This document shows positions 44,574-55,305 of a stretch of 64,000 nucleotides of DNA, in pieces. Position 1 is the stretch's first letter. The number at the start of each line of letters is the position of its first letter. The notes beneath the pieces are model-generated. The model worked only from the letters and a program-made list of their open reading frames with translations. It had not been told where the DNA came from and searched no databases. The stretch comes from Malachius bipustulatus (taxonomy: Eukaryota; Arthropoda; Insecta; Coleoptera; Melyridae), in assembly GCA_910589415.1 (NCBI GenBank), contig OU342630.1, forward strand, positions 2,604,001 through 2,668,000. Direction: 5' to 3'. The position numbers and the translations under genes are program-made.

Positions 44574-45451
44574 CAGGGTTATTCACGGTATACGCCACGG
44601 AAGATTATGGCCGTGTCTCTGGATTTTAGGATCTTTTTATTTTTGGAGTGGATAGAGACCCGGCAGAGGTACGTTTTAAAATTATATTCATAATGTACAG
44701 GCTGTCTCAAAAACATGAAACATATCAAAGTTATGTTTTTTTAAATGGAATGCTCCTATGTTATTGCATTTTTAGATTGTCTGAGAAGAGAAAATAAGAT
44801 TGGCTTTTACAGTTGGTGTTTAAATTCAGAAGTTTTTTAGTTATAAACAAGTGAAAATCGTCATTTTTCAAGTTCAAGGCCCTGTACAAGGAAAACGGCT
44901 TAAGATAGAGAAAAACGGCTTAAATGTCCCTATTTTAACTTTTCATGTACTATCCTATGGTATAGAAACATTTGTACTTTCTTTGATTTTTTATTTGTCG
45001 ACGCGTGGAGAAATCTCAGAATTTTTCACATTTTTTATCACCCTGTTTAAACATTTTATCTACATAATTGGATAGTACATGAAAAGTTAAAATTGGGACA
45101 TGTAAGCCGTTTTTCTCTATCTTGAACCGTTTTCGTTGTACAGGGCCTTGAACTTGAAAAATGACGATTTTCACTTGTTTATAACTCAAAAACTTCTGAA
45201 TTTAAACACCAACTGTAAAAGCTAATCTTATTTTCTCTTCTCAGACAATCTAAAAATGCAATAACATAGGAGAATTCCATTTAAAAAAACATAACTTTGA
45301 TATGTTTCATGCTTTTGGGACAGCCTGTACATTATGAATATAATTTTAAAACGTACCTCTGCCGGGTCTCTATCCACTCCAAAAATAAAAAGATCCTAAA
45401 ATCCAGAGACACGGCCATAATCTTCCGTGGCGTATCCCGTGAATAACCCTG
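44574..45451. mobile_element. Palindromic foldback element 5 (CAGGGTTATTC ends), 878 bp
   Basis: Arms begin CAGGGTTATTCACGGTATAC and close with the complement ending AATAACCCTG, with TA on both sides. The arms are near perfect for about 390 bp. The core carries AAGTTCAAGGCCCTGTACAAG and GAAAAACGGCTTAAATGTCC, shared with foldbacks 1 and 4. The left half is duplicated at 38997-39388. Confidence 0.88.
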
Positions 45452-45890
45452 TATAAGCTGCAGGTACCACTACATATTATCAAGCTATTTCTTGATCTTT
45501 TCCGTCTGTAAAGTAGTTACTCTTCCCTAAATACTCAAAAAAAGGCTAAATTTAGAAATTGAGGTCACGTGCAGCCAAAATTGTCGGTTAGGTTACCACG
45601 TTATCTAAACACAAATTTGTAAACAAAATAAAAAATATACCTACTCGGTAAAAATAACACACTTACCTGTTTCCACCTAAGAATTTTTAATAATAAGAAT
45701 ATTAATTGTTGTTTTAATAATATTAAAAGTGCTCACAACACAACACAAATGCACGTTCCAAACACGCTTTGAGTCGAGTGGTTCCGCTTTACCGCTTTGA
45801 ATGAAATTAGTTGTGAGAAGCTACGCATGCGCACAAATAAGACTCTTGCTTCTTCTCTTCAAGAAGTTCTTTACTTTCGCATTGCGAGTG
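45452..45890. other. No gene seen
   Basis: AT-rich with a somewhat GC-richer patch near 45770-45830. No partner elsewhere in the window. Confidence 0.4.
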
Positions 45891-46123
45891 CAGAAGTCTC
45901 TGATATATCTCTGAGACATTAAACCGCGCCCTAATTAAACATTATAGATAAAATAATATTCCGCAAACATCTATAGAAGTATCCGAATATCTCAAAAACG
46001 TCGCAAAAGTTACAAGAATTTTATGCAAAATTTTATAAATCTCAGAGACGTCTCAGGAATATCTCAAAATAGAGGAGATATTGTGATCCATATGAGACCT
46101 TTTTGAGATATATCTGAGATATT
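45891..46123. repeat. GAGATATCTC word array, probable right part of family 2
   Basis: Variants of TCTCTGAGACATT, CTCAGAGACGTCTC and GAGATATATCTGAGATATT fill this stretch, as at 37134-37492. It is interrupted by the family-1 element. The probable end, TGCTGTGTGAG, is at 47231-47241. Confidence 0.5.
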
Positions 46124-47225
46124 CCCAAACAGCACAATAACATCCAGTGGATGTCCATTTTTATTACTACTGTGGACTTCCATGACATCCATTGGCCATC
46201 CACATATGGACATCGTACATTCAGTGGATGTCCAGTGGATGATACAAATGACACAGTTTGGGACCTCCATTGTTAGTCCTTCAGTGGACATTGTATGGAT
46301 TAAAATCTGGACTACTTTTGGATCAAATTTGTATAATTAAAAAAATGTCCTTTGGACATCTATTGTCACAAACATGGACGTTCATTAGCGTACATTATGT
46401 GGATCAAAAAATGAACAATTTTCATCCGTACGGAAATTGTGTGGTAACTGACATTACTAAAAAAGCAAATTCGGAGAAGCGTTTAGCAGAAAATAGAAGA
46501 TTTTTCTCGCTTGCCGCTTCTCTGAAATTGCTGTTCTTGAAATGTCAGCTTACCCCACACATGATACAACTACACAATTTATTTATACACTGTTTATTTG
46601 TATTATATGACTGCACACAATTTCCGTACTGATTGACGAGGCTTTTGCTATAGTGGGACCGTAATAGACAAACTCTCAATACCTAGTAAGTCTCGAAAAC
46701 TGAAAGATTAATACGACCAATGTCGTCATTGAAGGCGAAATGAATTTTCGCTTTTATTTTTAGGTTAGGTATAACTTGTATGGATTTCTTCTTTTTCTTC
46801 GTTTGAACTATTATTGGCCTTCAATTCTTGATAATAATTAATGTAATACAAGATTTAGAATTATAATTATTGTAAAATAATAAGTGACTAATTGCTTGAA
46901 ATATTGTTTATTTGCGTGCTGTTATGGAATTCTAAAGAAATTAATAACCTGTTGAGAGTAACATTAAACGTGATGTTAAAAGTGTCGATATGGATGTCCA
47001 TTTTAAAGTCACAATATGTACATTAATGGGACGTCCAAACTCGGACATGATTTTGGTTTTTACAAACGAATCATTCAATGGACATGGAACGGACGTCCTC
47101 TGATGTACTAAAACATATGGTACATAAAACGACATCCAATGGATGTAGCGCAAAAGGTCCATGGACGTCATGTACGTATTATGGACATAATCGTCCCGTC
47201 CATTGGATGTTGTGTGCTGTTTGGG
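46124..47225. mobile_element. Complete family-1 DNA element (CCCAAACAGCACA ends), about 1.1 kb
   Basis: The left end CCCAAACAGCACAATAACAT and the right end ATGTTGTGTGCTGTTTGGG are inverted repeats of about 25 bp. Subterminal arrays of ATCCAnTGGATGTCC words are present on both sides. Internal ORFs (124 and 181 codons) show no transposase motif, so it looks non-autonomous. It sits within the family-2 array. A second right end is at 1-323. Confidence 0.72.
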
Positions 47226-47241
47226 TTTGGTGCTGTGTGAG

Positions 47242-49961
47242 ATTTTAGTAACAACTATCACCATAACCAACCTAATCAGTCTTGTTGCCAATCGTTCCCC
47301 TAGAATTTTGACTTGGTGGAATCCATCTAAATAAAAAATAAGGTATATATACCTATACAGGGTGTACCAGCTCGATTTAGACAACGGTAAGGGCCGTGTA
47401 GGTCTCGTCAAGACAAAACGTTTTTTTATTTGAAGTTTTTGGATTTGTATAAATGATGAAGAATTGATATGAGTACCACCAAGCACATTTATCTAACTAT
47501 TTATATCTTTTACTTACCAGATTAAATTACTGTTGCCTTTCAATGATAGTTTCTGGACTTATTTAAGCACTGCAAATCACCCAAATAACATGCAAATTGT
47601 AAAATAAATGGTGAATTGTTGTTTGTATTTATTTTATTAGTTGTCAAATAGTTTCCAAGGAAAAGAAAGCGAAGTCCGATTGATCACGATGCCTATAACG
47701 GGTAAGAACGAAATTCAAATTATCTTGACGGCAGCGCCCCAAGCCCCTGGAGTGCCGCAACTAAATTCAATGTTCAAGGTCATATATCTGAGTTGGAGGG
47801 CCCTGCTCCTGACGTCGCCTCGTCAGGACATAAACATAACACTCATATTGTAACATCTGGCCTACCGGACTTATGACGTAAATAACTATTATGTTACGAT
47901 AATAATTATTATAATATGATTAAGTTCAAACAGTCATATGATGACGTCAAACTAACAAGATTTTTCATTTCACCAGAAAATACCAAACAGTTTTTTTGAT
48001 TTTCATATGTACTTCGCAACTAGCACAACGTGTCTCTATAAGCGATGTAAGAACATCTACTGTTATGGTTCGTAGGGCCTATACTTTATCTATTCTTTTT
48101 TGAAAATTTATTTTCCTCTTTGATTCCCTCTTACCATAAACAATTTATCTAGGGTGCCTTTCTTTTCTTAAAAGTAATAAAAGTTTAGTCTGTATGAGAC
48201 CTCTATTACTGAGAGTGAGTTCAAGTTTTCTTTTTTTTTTAATTTTATAACCTATAAATTCCTATTGAAACTCAAATTTAGATTTGTTTGGGTTTTATTA
48301 CAATAAGAAATTTTCCCAACAATAACACTTACAACGAAATTAAAAATAACTTAAAATTACTCACAGTTTGTTCCCTTATTCTATTCCCTTGATGAATCTT
48401 CTTAGTCACCGACTTTCTATCATTATAATTCTTGACAGAAGTCCCTCGTAGGTTAACGAAAGGAATAACCCACGGAATCAGCTGTTGAACAAAGCTTGAA
48501 GTCAACTCTAGCCTTGCTGTTTATGTGTCAGCAATATCAATGTAGATCTCTGCACGGCTATATCCAATTCCTGCTACGTTTTTCTATCTTCTATGTCAAA
48601 ATCGCAGAATCCAAATCGCTGCACGGCTGTACCCAAATCAACTGCAATTGTCAGCTACCAGCTAGCCAAATCTCTGCACGGCTGTATCCTGTATTCAAAT
48701 CAACTGCAGTTCTCAGCTACCAGCTAACCAAATCTCTCCTTCTAACCTATACTCTGTACACTGAGAGTTGTCTGTTGTGATAACTAAGGATACATCATCT
48801 CGTTATGTTTCTTACTCCTTCTATTGCATTGCATAGTCAATCGAGTTAAAATGGGACGTATTGTCAGAAATACGTTTGAATCGTCAGCAATTCTAAAAAG
48901 ATGAGCGAGAGTGAGACGGAAGTATCGACTCGCGTCTTGATACGCTTAGATTGATACGATATTACGATAAGATTGGCGTCGCTACTGTCAGTAGTGTCAG
49001 TGTCAGCGTTAAATATACTAATAAGGTTTGTGTTGTGATTTGAAACGTTTTTAATACGAAATTAGCAGAATTACCTGTGTTATATTGTACGGTGTGATAA
49101 ACTATGAGTAACTTAATTTCGCGAATGCCTAAAAATCTATTTCCTTGTTTTGCCTGGGAAACGATTGAACTCCCTAGTACGTAGTCTTGTGGTAAAATTG
49201 CTGGAATATTTTACTTGCAAATAAGAAAACGGAGGTGTTATTCTTTCTTTTAAACGGCAACCAGCCGGTAGGTGACATGATATTTCTATCATGATGATAA
49301 CAATAATAATTATTGTTAATAATTATTATCATTCTTATTTACTTGCATTATATATATTTTGTTATCAAAAAGTTGCAAGGCTCTACTTCGTCAATAACTT
49401 GTCGAAATAATATATTTGTAGGATATTCATTATTCCTCAACACACGCCACTGACACGAACTGCGATACCACATCTGGTTCGACTTAGAAATAAGTGTACG
49501 ATTCAAATCGAATTAAATGAAATTGTTTAGTCAGAATCAGTGTGGCATGACAATGGACAACTCTCAGTGGACAGCGTGTATATATGTTTCTGCTAGTAGT
49601 CAGCTACGGCCTCTGTTCTTTACCAAATTCTTGATGTTCGAAATTTTCTAGATGTTCACGATGTTTGGATATGTTATGGTGGTCTACACTGCTTAACTTG
49701 TGTTTTAGGAATCTCCTAAGATAATCGTTGTTTTTTTATTTATAGTTTTTCTTGTAACTATGGAAATTCTATTGTTATCTGCTTGACAACATATTATTTC
49801 TCACTATGACAGCCAATAATATTTGTACTTTCCTTCCAATCAACATCTATGAAATTCATTTCTCTTCTTGAGTACAAAGTACAACACACAAAATCCTCTT
49901 TGGACATATTATGTTTTCCCCCTTCTAACAGCCAATTTCCATGCCACTAGAGTTGGTGTTC
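47242..49961. other. No gene recognised; AT-rich DNA with one small tandem repeat
   Basis: At 47357 there is a single CAGGGTGTACC end without a matching partner. At 47641-47853 a GC-richer stretch gives a frame with PQAPGVPQLN, but a frame change nearby and no known domain leave it unassigned. At 48545-48740 three units of about 55-68 bp begin TCTGCACGGCT. I see nothing else supportable. Confidence 0.4.
48545..48740. repeat. Three-unit tandem repeat built on CTGCACGGCT
   Basis: CTGCACGGCTGTA recurs at about 48550, 48619 and 48674, followed by CAACTGCA and CAGCTACCAGCTA in the last two units. Confidence 0.7.
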
Positions 49962-49965
49962 GTTT

Positions 49966-52155
49966 TGTAGTGTAACCTACCTAAAAACCTTCATTCTGGT
50001 CGACGGTAAAGAATCTGTGATGTAACCTACCTAACCTCTAAAATGGAGGTTCTGCATCATGCGCAGTAAATTCTGTAATGTGGCCCCCAGACTGGGGGTG
50101 AGAACTAAATCTCTTGTATTATGGTAACCTGTCATTTTAACGTTAGTCTTTGCGAACCGTTTAGTACCTGTAAAGAAAAGACATAACAAAACACACATAA
50201 ATTAGACTTTTTTGATGGGAGAAACCTAATCGGTTTATACTCCACACCCCAGACTAATAGAAAATACGTAACAAAACACACATAAATTAGACCTTCTGTG
50301 ATGAGAGAAACCTAATCGGTTAATACTCCCCCACTCCAGACTTATACTAAATAAATAAAATCGATTCCAAAGGACATCTAACGTCAAAATGAGACACAAC
50401 CTATACAACAGATTGGAGCGTCGTTGTCTAACGCTGCGATTCGTGAGTCAAACATACAAAATCATATCGTCGTTCCATTTAGGATTTTACATAAAAATAC
50501 ACCCTGACAAAAACATAAAATACAAATGACACAACACATAAAATCGTCACCGTTTTGGTGTAAAATTTACATTGATAAACAAATCTCTTATATTCAGGAA
50601 GACCACATTTTATCTATCTATTTCAAGGACTCATACCTACTGAAAAGGAAACAAGACACACAAAAAGGCATATAAAACACAAAAACAAATAAATATATCA
50701 GGCGAGTAAATCAATGGCAGCAAATAAATAAATAGATCGGGCAAGTAAATCAGTAGCAACAAATAAATAAATAGTTTAGAGTCCAGGAAATATGAAATAC
50801 AAAATGAGGTCAAACATATTATATAGCAGCGGCGTTATCGAACCATAAAACGACAGTTCTCGATAACAATAATTTACAAACGAAATCAAATTCATCAATG
50901 CATGTGTCGCTCGCATTCCAAAACAAGAAAATTTCAATTTAAATAAAATGATTAATGATCAAAAACTCACAATGGCAATTAATTTAACACAAAACAAATT
51001 AAAATCAAAAAAGGCACATGTTCATTAGACGATAATATTTTATAAATTTAAAATTCACCAGTAAAATGCAATCAAAGACATAATAAAATTATACAGTGTG
51101 ATCGTTTACACGTTTTCATGAATAAAATGTAAATGAAAATTGTTGAGAGCAGAAAGGAGTTTAAAATACAAAGAAAATGCGACCATCGTAAAAATAAATT
51201 GTTTGTAGAGAAATGTGCTTGATCATAATAATAATAACAATAATTAGTCAAAAGGCATGTGCTGTTTCAAGATTACAATAAATAAACAATAATTACCTAA
51301 AATTTAAGTATAAGTTTCACAAAAAGTAACAAAACTGTTAGATTATTTTGAATAATGCAAATGACAATGGAAATGAAATCAAGCATGTCATGTAGTACCT
51401 CTAAGGGTTGGAATTAATTCACTGAAAATATCCAATTTATAAAATGGTGGTATGGCAGTCACATGGTTAAACAATTTGAAAGAAGACAATAAAATGAAAT
51501 ATTGAAACTAGCGTGTCTCTGAACGTATTGAAATAAACTTATTAAACTGTTACTGCACGTGCGTTTGAGTACCTACATGGGGGCCCTGTTTTTGAAAATT
51601 CTTTCAATTACAAAACGTGAAGTTTCAAATTATACATGCTGGTTAGAATAAAATATAAGCAATTGCTATCTCCTTTCGTTTGAATAAAAAACAATTATTT
51701 AAACTTAATGTGGCCCTACTTGAGTAATTAATTAGCTTGACCAAACACGTGTTTTACATGAGTACTTTTCTAAATAAACAAATTTTAACAAAATTGAATA
51801 ATACAAACAAATAAACTAAACGATATGATCTGATCTCTTGGGATATCACAATACCCAACAGATATTGATAAATTAGAATAAACAGTTAGGTACTCACATA
51901 GTTGGGTTATGTTATAAGATCCGATTGTCTTCAAATATAATAAAGAACCCTCTGACCTTCACTCTCTGACGGTTCAAAAATAAGTGAACCTGACCACTGA
52001 GTGTAGACTTGAATTCTGGGTTTATGACATTGACAGAACTTACGTTTCTAGCTTTGAAAGCTTGACAAATAAAAAATAAAAATTGGGTGCGTTTCTTGAC
52101 TTTAAAGTTTACAATTTGAACCATGCGCAGTTGCTATATGGTTTGGGTTCTTTCA
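49966..52155 (-). mobile_element. Solo LTR of the element L family
   Basis: On the minus strand it starts TGAAAGAACCCAAACC and ends GTTACACTACA, like the LTRs of L. GTTT at 49962-49965 and 52156-52159 is a perfect 4-bp target duplication. It is about 1 kb shorter than the LTRs of L and clearly diverged. It contains a private duplication of about 90 bp (around 50175-50345, ACACACATAAATTAGAC units). No internal sequence or second LTR follows, so it arose by LTR-LTR recombination. Confidence 0.9.
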
Positions 52156-52429
52156 GTTTCTTCAAAATTGTGACTTTTCATAATTTTATGCCTGACATTT
52201 CTCCCATACACTCTATCTTACTTATTCTAATTATTCTAATTATTTTACAAAAATATTTTATGACATTTCATCTTATTACATTATTTTCTACTCTACTGTC
52301 CCAAACAAATCTAAATATTCTGTTCCAATAGAACTTTTATAAAACTAAAGACCATTTTTCATAAAAGAAAAAAAACTATTACTTCGTAAATAAGCTTAAT
52401 TAGCTTTTTATAACACCTATACCTTTTCA

Positions 52430-52640
52430 ACGTCAATTTCAGAAAAAGTAACACCTATTTCAGAAAAAGTAAAATCAAATTCAGGAAAAGGGACTTTTAT
52501 TTCAGAATAGTTAATTCAGATTCAGAAAAAGTAATTTCAATTTCAGAAAAGTAAGCTCATATTCAGAATAGGTAAAGTCAACTTCAGAAAAAGTAAAAAC
52601 AATTTGAGAATAAGTAATTCCAATTTAGGAAAAAGTAGTA
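52430..52640. repeat. Degenerate tandem repeat of TTTCAGAAAAAGTAA, about nine units
   Basis: Units of roughly 20-25 bp vary around TTCAGAAAAAGTAA. It is AT-rich, non-coding, with no array-like spacers. Confidence 0.7.
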
Positions 52641-52739
52641 ATTTTTTACAAGCGTAGGTATATTACCCTTTAGTGAAATATTAACGTAGATAAATGTTTT
52701 GCATCATTTCATATTATTTAAAATGTTTAAACTTAATGT

Positions 52740-53007
52740 TTTTTTTTTTTTTTTAAAAGGAAGGAGCATCGGTCTTAACTATGTAGGTAAGACAAAGTCG
52801 CTCCACTCCGGTAACACGGGATCTCGAGCATCTTACTCATTCACCCAGCCTCAAGTATGCCATTTAAATTTAAACGTTCGGTCGCTTGTTTTATTTTTCA
52901 CATACATTCGAAAATGCATCCGAAAAATAACACGAGCCGGTGAGTTCCGAACTCGCGACCTTAGGCTCGGTAGGCAGCGGACTGAGCCGCTAGGCTACGC
53001 GAGTCTC
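52740..53007 (-). mobile_element. tRNA-derived SINE 1 with target duplication
   Basis: On the minus strand the head reads TAGCCTAGCGG (A-box-like), then GCGAGTTCGGAACTC (B-box-like). A central domain containing GCATTTTCGAATGTATGTG and a 3' part ending in a poly(A) tail (plus-strand T run at 52740-52754) follow. AAACTTAATGT at 52729-52739 and 53008-53018 is an 11-bp target duplication. It would be transcribed by Pol III and mobilised by a LINE. It is not a tRNA gene: no 3' acceptor stem pairing is seen. Confidence 0.88.
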
Positions 53008-53226
53008 AAACTTAATGTTAATTGCATAAAAGTGGGTATAATTTTCGTAAGATTTTAATAAAAATTAATACAAGGGTCATGGAGTGATGGCGAAACGAAA
53101 TATTAACAATGCAGTAAGACGTAGGGAAAGTATGAAGGTAGTCAAATTTATGAACGCATTTTGAATCAAGTCAAGTTGAAACAGAACAAATGGCGATGGT
53201 ATGGGAAGAAGGTGTTATGCATTCCA

Positions 53227-53420
53227 AACGGCTACATCAAGGCCCTTTCGGTCTCAGTCCCACTGACCACCACCCCCAATCGCGATTGCATATTATATTT
53301 TTCATAAACATTCGAAAATTAATCTCAAAAATAGTGTGATTTTTGATGATCGAACCCACGATCTTGGGCTCCATCATCGCCAAAGGTCTTGCGCCCATGC
53401 ACCAGGAGCCCTTTGTAGGG
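53227..53420 (-). mobile_element. tRNA-derived SINE 2, related centre
   Basis: On the minus strand a tRNA-like head (GGGCTCCTGGTGCATGGG) and a clear B box (GTGGGTTCGATCATC) precede a central domain with AATTTTCGAATGTTTATG. The domain matches the centre of SINE 1, but head and tail differ. No poly(A) tail or certain target duplication is visible, so the borders are approximate. Confidence 0.65.
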
Positions 53421-53808
53421 TGCCCTACAAAACAGCTAATATCACAGTAAATAAACACCATACATATCATACCGAAAAAATTATCAAAATTTAAAAATAA
53501 AAAGCATATTATGCACCTATATTATAATAAATGCATTTATAAAACAATAACAATAAGGTTTTTTATTTATAAAGATAATTTATTCACAGGGAGACCTTTA
53601 AGTCTAATTTTCCTTCGCTTGTCCTTGATATAATTACATTGTAGTTTCCGTGAAACCTACTCGCCAGCACGAACTTAGAGTAAAAAATTAAGGTGACTGT
53701 TATCTCTTATCATGATATCCTGCCGCTCTCGTATCCATTCCGTTTTTCGTGCTCGCCATCATCGGACTCATATATTAGTGACTAGTGTAAGCTAAAGTGA
53801 CAGTGAAA

Positions 53809-53940
53809 ATGCCCAAAAGGAAGCATACCAACCAAGACAGAAAAATGGAAATAAAGAAATTAAAAAAAGCAACTCAAGGAAATGAGTGATCAACTTAGAA
53901 ATATTCAGTCGAGCAGCTCCTCATCTTCTGACATATCAGG
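53809..53940 (+). pseudogene. Exon-like N-terminal fragment (MPKRKH...)
   Basis: It starts at an ATG with a Lys/Arg-rich MPKRKHTNQDRKMEIKKLKK, followed by a 1-nt frame change. A Ser-rich SSSSSSSDISG then reaches a good splice donor (CAG|GTATGT). Such a basic start followed by a Ser run is seen in N-termini of Gag-like proteins of insect retroelements. I do not recognise the family with certainty. It may be a decayed exon paired with 54738-54888. Confidence 0.4.
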
Positions 53941-53942
53941 TA

Positions 53943-54353
53943 TGTACCTAACATAGGGTGCAATCAGGTCTTTAATGGCGGGAAGTCCTAGAATAATAAT
54001 AGCTTCTCAGATCTCATCTTCAAAATAATGAGGATATACACGGGCGTGTTTTTTCCTTATCGACAATGACACATACTAGTAAATAGAAAATACAAAGAAG
54101 AGATGACGTGCGTCATTCTTTTGAAACTTTTCTCCTGTTTACTAATTTTATTTTTATTTTTTGCTTTACTTTTGGTTCAAACCCCAGGACTTTGCTCGAA
54201 GCCGGGAATAAGAATCTTAAAGTAAAATATTATTAACAAAAGGCATAACGTGCGTTATTGCCGACAAACTTTTTTAGAGTATCTACTTTAGGTGTGCACC
54301 TAATTATTAGCATGATCTATAAGATTATTGCAATATATCATATTGCACTAAGG
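53943..54353 (+). repeat. Direct repeat copy 1, about 0.4 kb
   Basis: It aligns with 54886-55305 at over 90% identity by eye. It begins GTACCTAACATAGGGTGCAA and ends CATATTGCACTAAGGAGAATA. Imperfect palindromes ATGACGTGCGTCAT and ATAACGTGCGTTAT lie inside. Confidence 0.85.
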
Positions 54354-54737
54354 AGAATAACGTGCGTTATTTCCTTAAAACAAAAAACAAGCACCTAAAA
54401 AATGTAATAAATTATATTATTATGTTAGATTCAAACAATTTATATTTGAATGATGAGCAATAACAGTCACCTTAATAAAAATCTGAGATAGCGAGCGTTA
54501 TCACTTGAAAAGAATGAAGAAATAAAACAAGTCGGTAGGCATATATAAGACAAATAATTGCAGTCCTGCAATGCAAACTATCTATTAATTATTATGAATC
54601 TAATCTGATTGATGCTTATTATAATAAGAATATTCAGAATATCATCTGATTTCTAGTTAAAGAATAACGGGCGTTATTTCTTTTCGAATATATAAATGAA
54701 AATAATTGATTCTACCACCAATATTTTTTGGAACGGT

Positions 54738-54888
54738 TACAGAAATAAGTTTAACTGAGGATCTGAATGAGGTTCAGGAGAATAACACCGAATACGATTT
54801 TAGTGCCTTAGGTGCAAGGCCAAATCAAAATAACGAAACAGGGCAACCAATAATTCATGAGGAAATTGTAGTGCGCTGGAACACGTAC
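54738..54888 (+). pseudogene. Exon-like fragment (...GARPNQNNETGQPIIHEEIVVRW...)
   Basis: It follows an acceptor-like TTACAG after a T-rich run and is open to a GTACCTAAC donor-like site. The acidic, Asn-rich peptide ending PIIHEEIVVRWNT is coding-like. It resembles the segment before the 'RW' motif found in Gag-like ORFs of some insect retroelements. That family link is a recollection, not a search result. There is no start codon of its own and no downstream exon was found. Confidence 0.4.
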
Positions 54889-55305
54889 CTAACCATAGGG
54901 TGTAATCAGGTCTTTAATGGCGGGAAGTCCTAGAATAATAATAGCTTCTCAGATCATCTTCAAAATAATGAGGATATACACGGGCGTGGTTTTCCTTATC
55001 GACAATGACACATACTAGTAAATAGAAAATACAAAGAAGAAATGACGTGCGTCATTCTTTTGAAACTTTTCTCCTGTTTACTAATTTTATTTTTATTTTT
55101 TGCTTTATTTTTGGTTGAAACCCCAGGACTTTGCTCGAAGCCGGGAATAAAAATCTCAAAGTAAAATATTATTAACAAAAGGCATAACGTGCGTTATTGC
55201 CGACAAACTTCTTTTTAGAATACCTACTTTAGGTGTGCACCTAATTATTAGCATATGATCTATAAGATTATTGCAATATATCATATTGCACTAAGGAGAA
55301 TATTG
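54886..55305 (+). repeat. Direct repeat copy 2, about 0.4 kb
   Basis: Partner of 53943-54353. It starts at the donor-like GTACCTAACCATAGGGTGTA and ends CACTAAGGAGAATA. Confidence 0.85.

Noticed and set aside
47357..47440. Another CAGGG foldback starting at 47357
   Set aside because: Only one end is visible; I could not find the complementary arm or the closing CCCTG.
52915..53007. tRNA gene on the minus strand
   Set aside because: A- and B-box-like sequences are present, but there is no complete cloverleaf, a tail ending in poly(A) follows and an 11-bp target duplication flanks it: a SINE.
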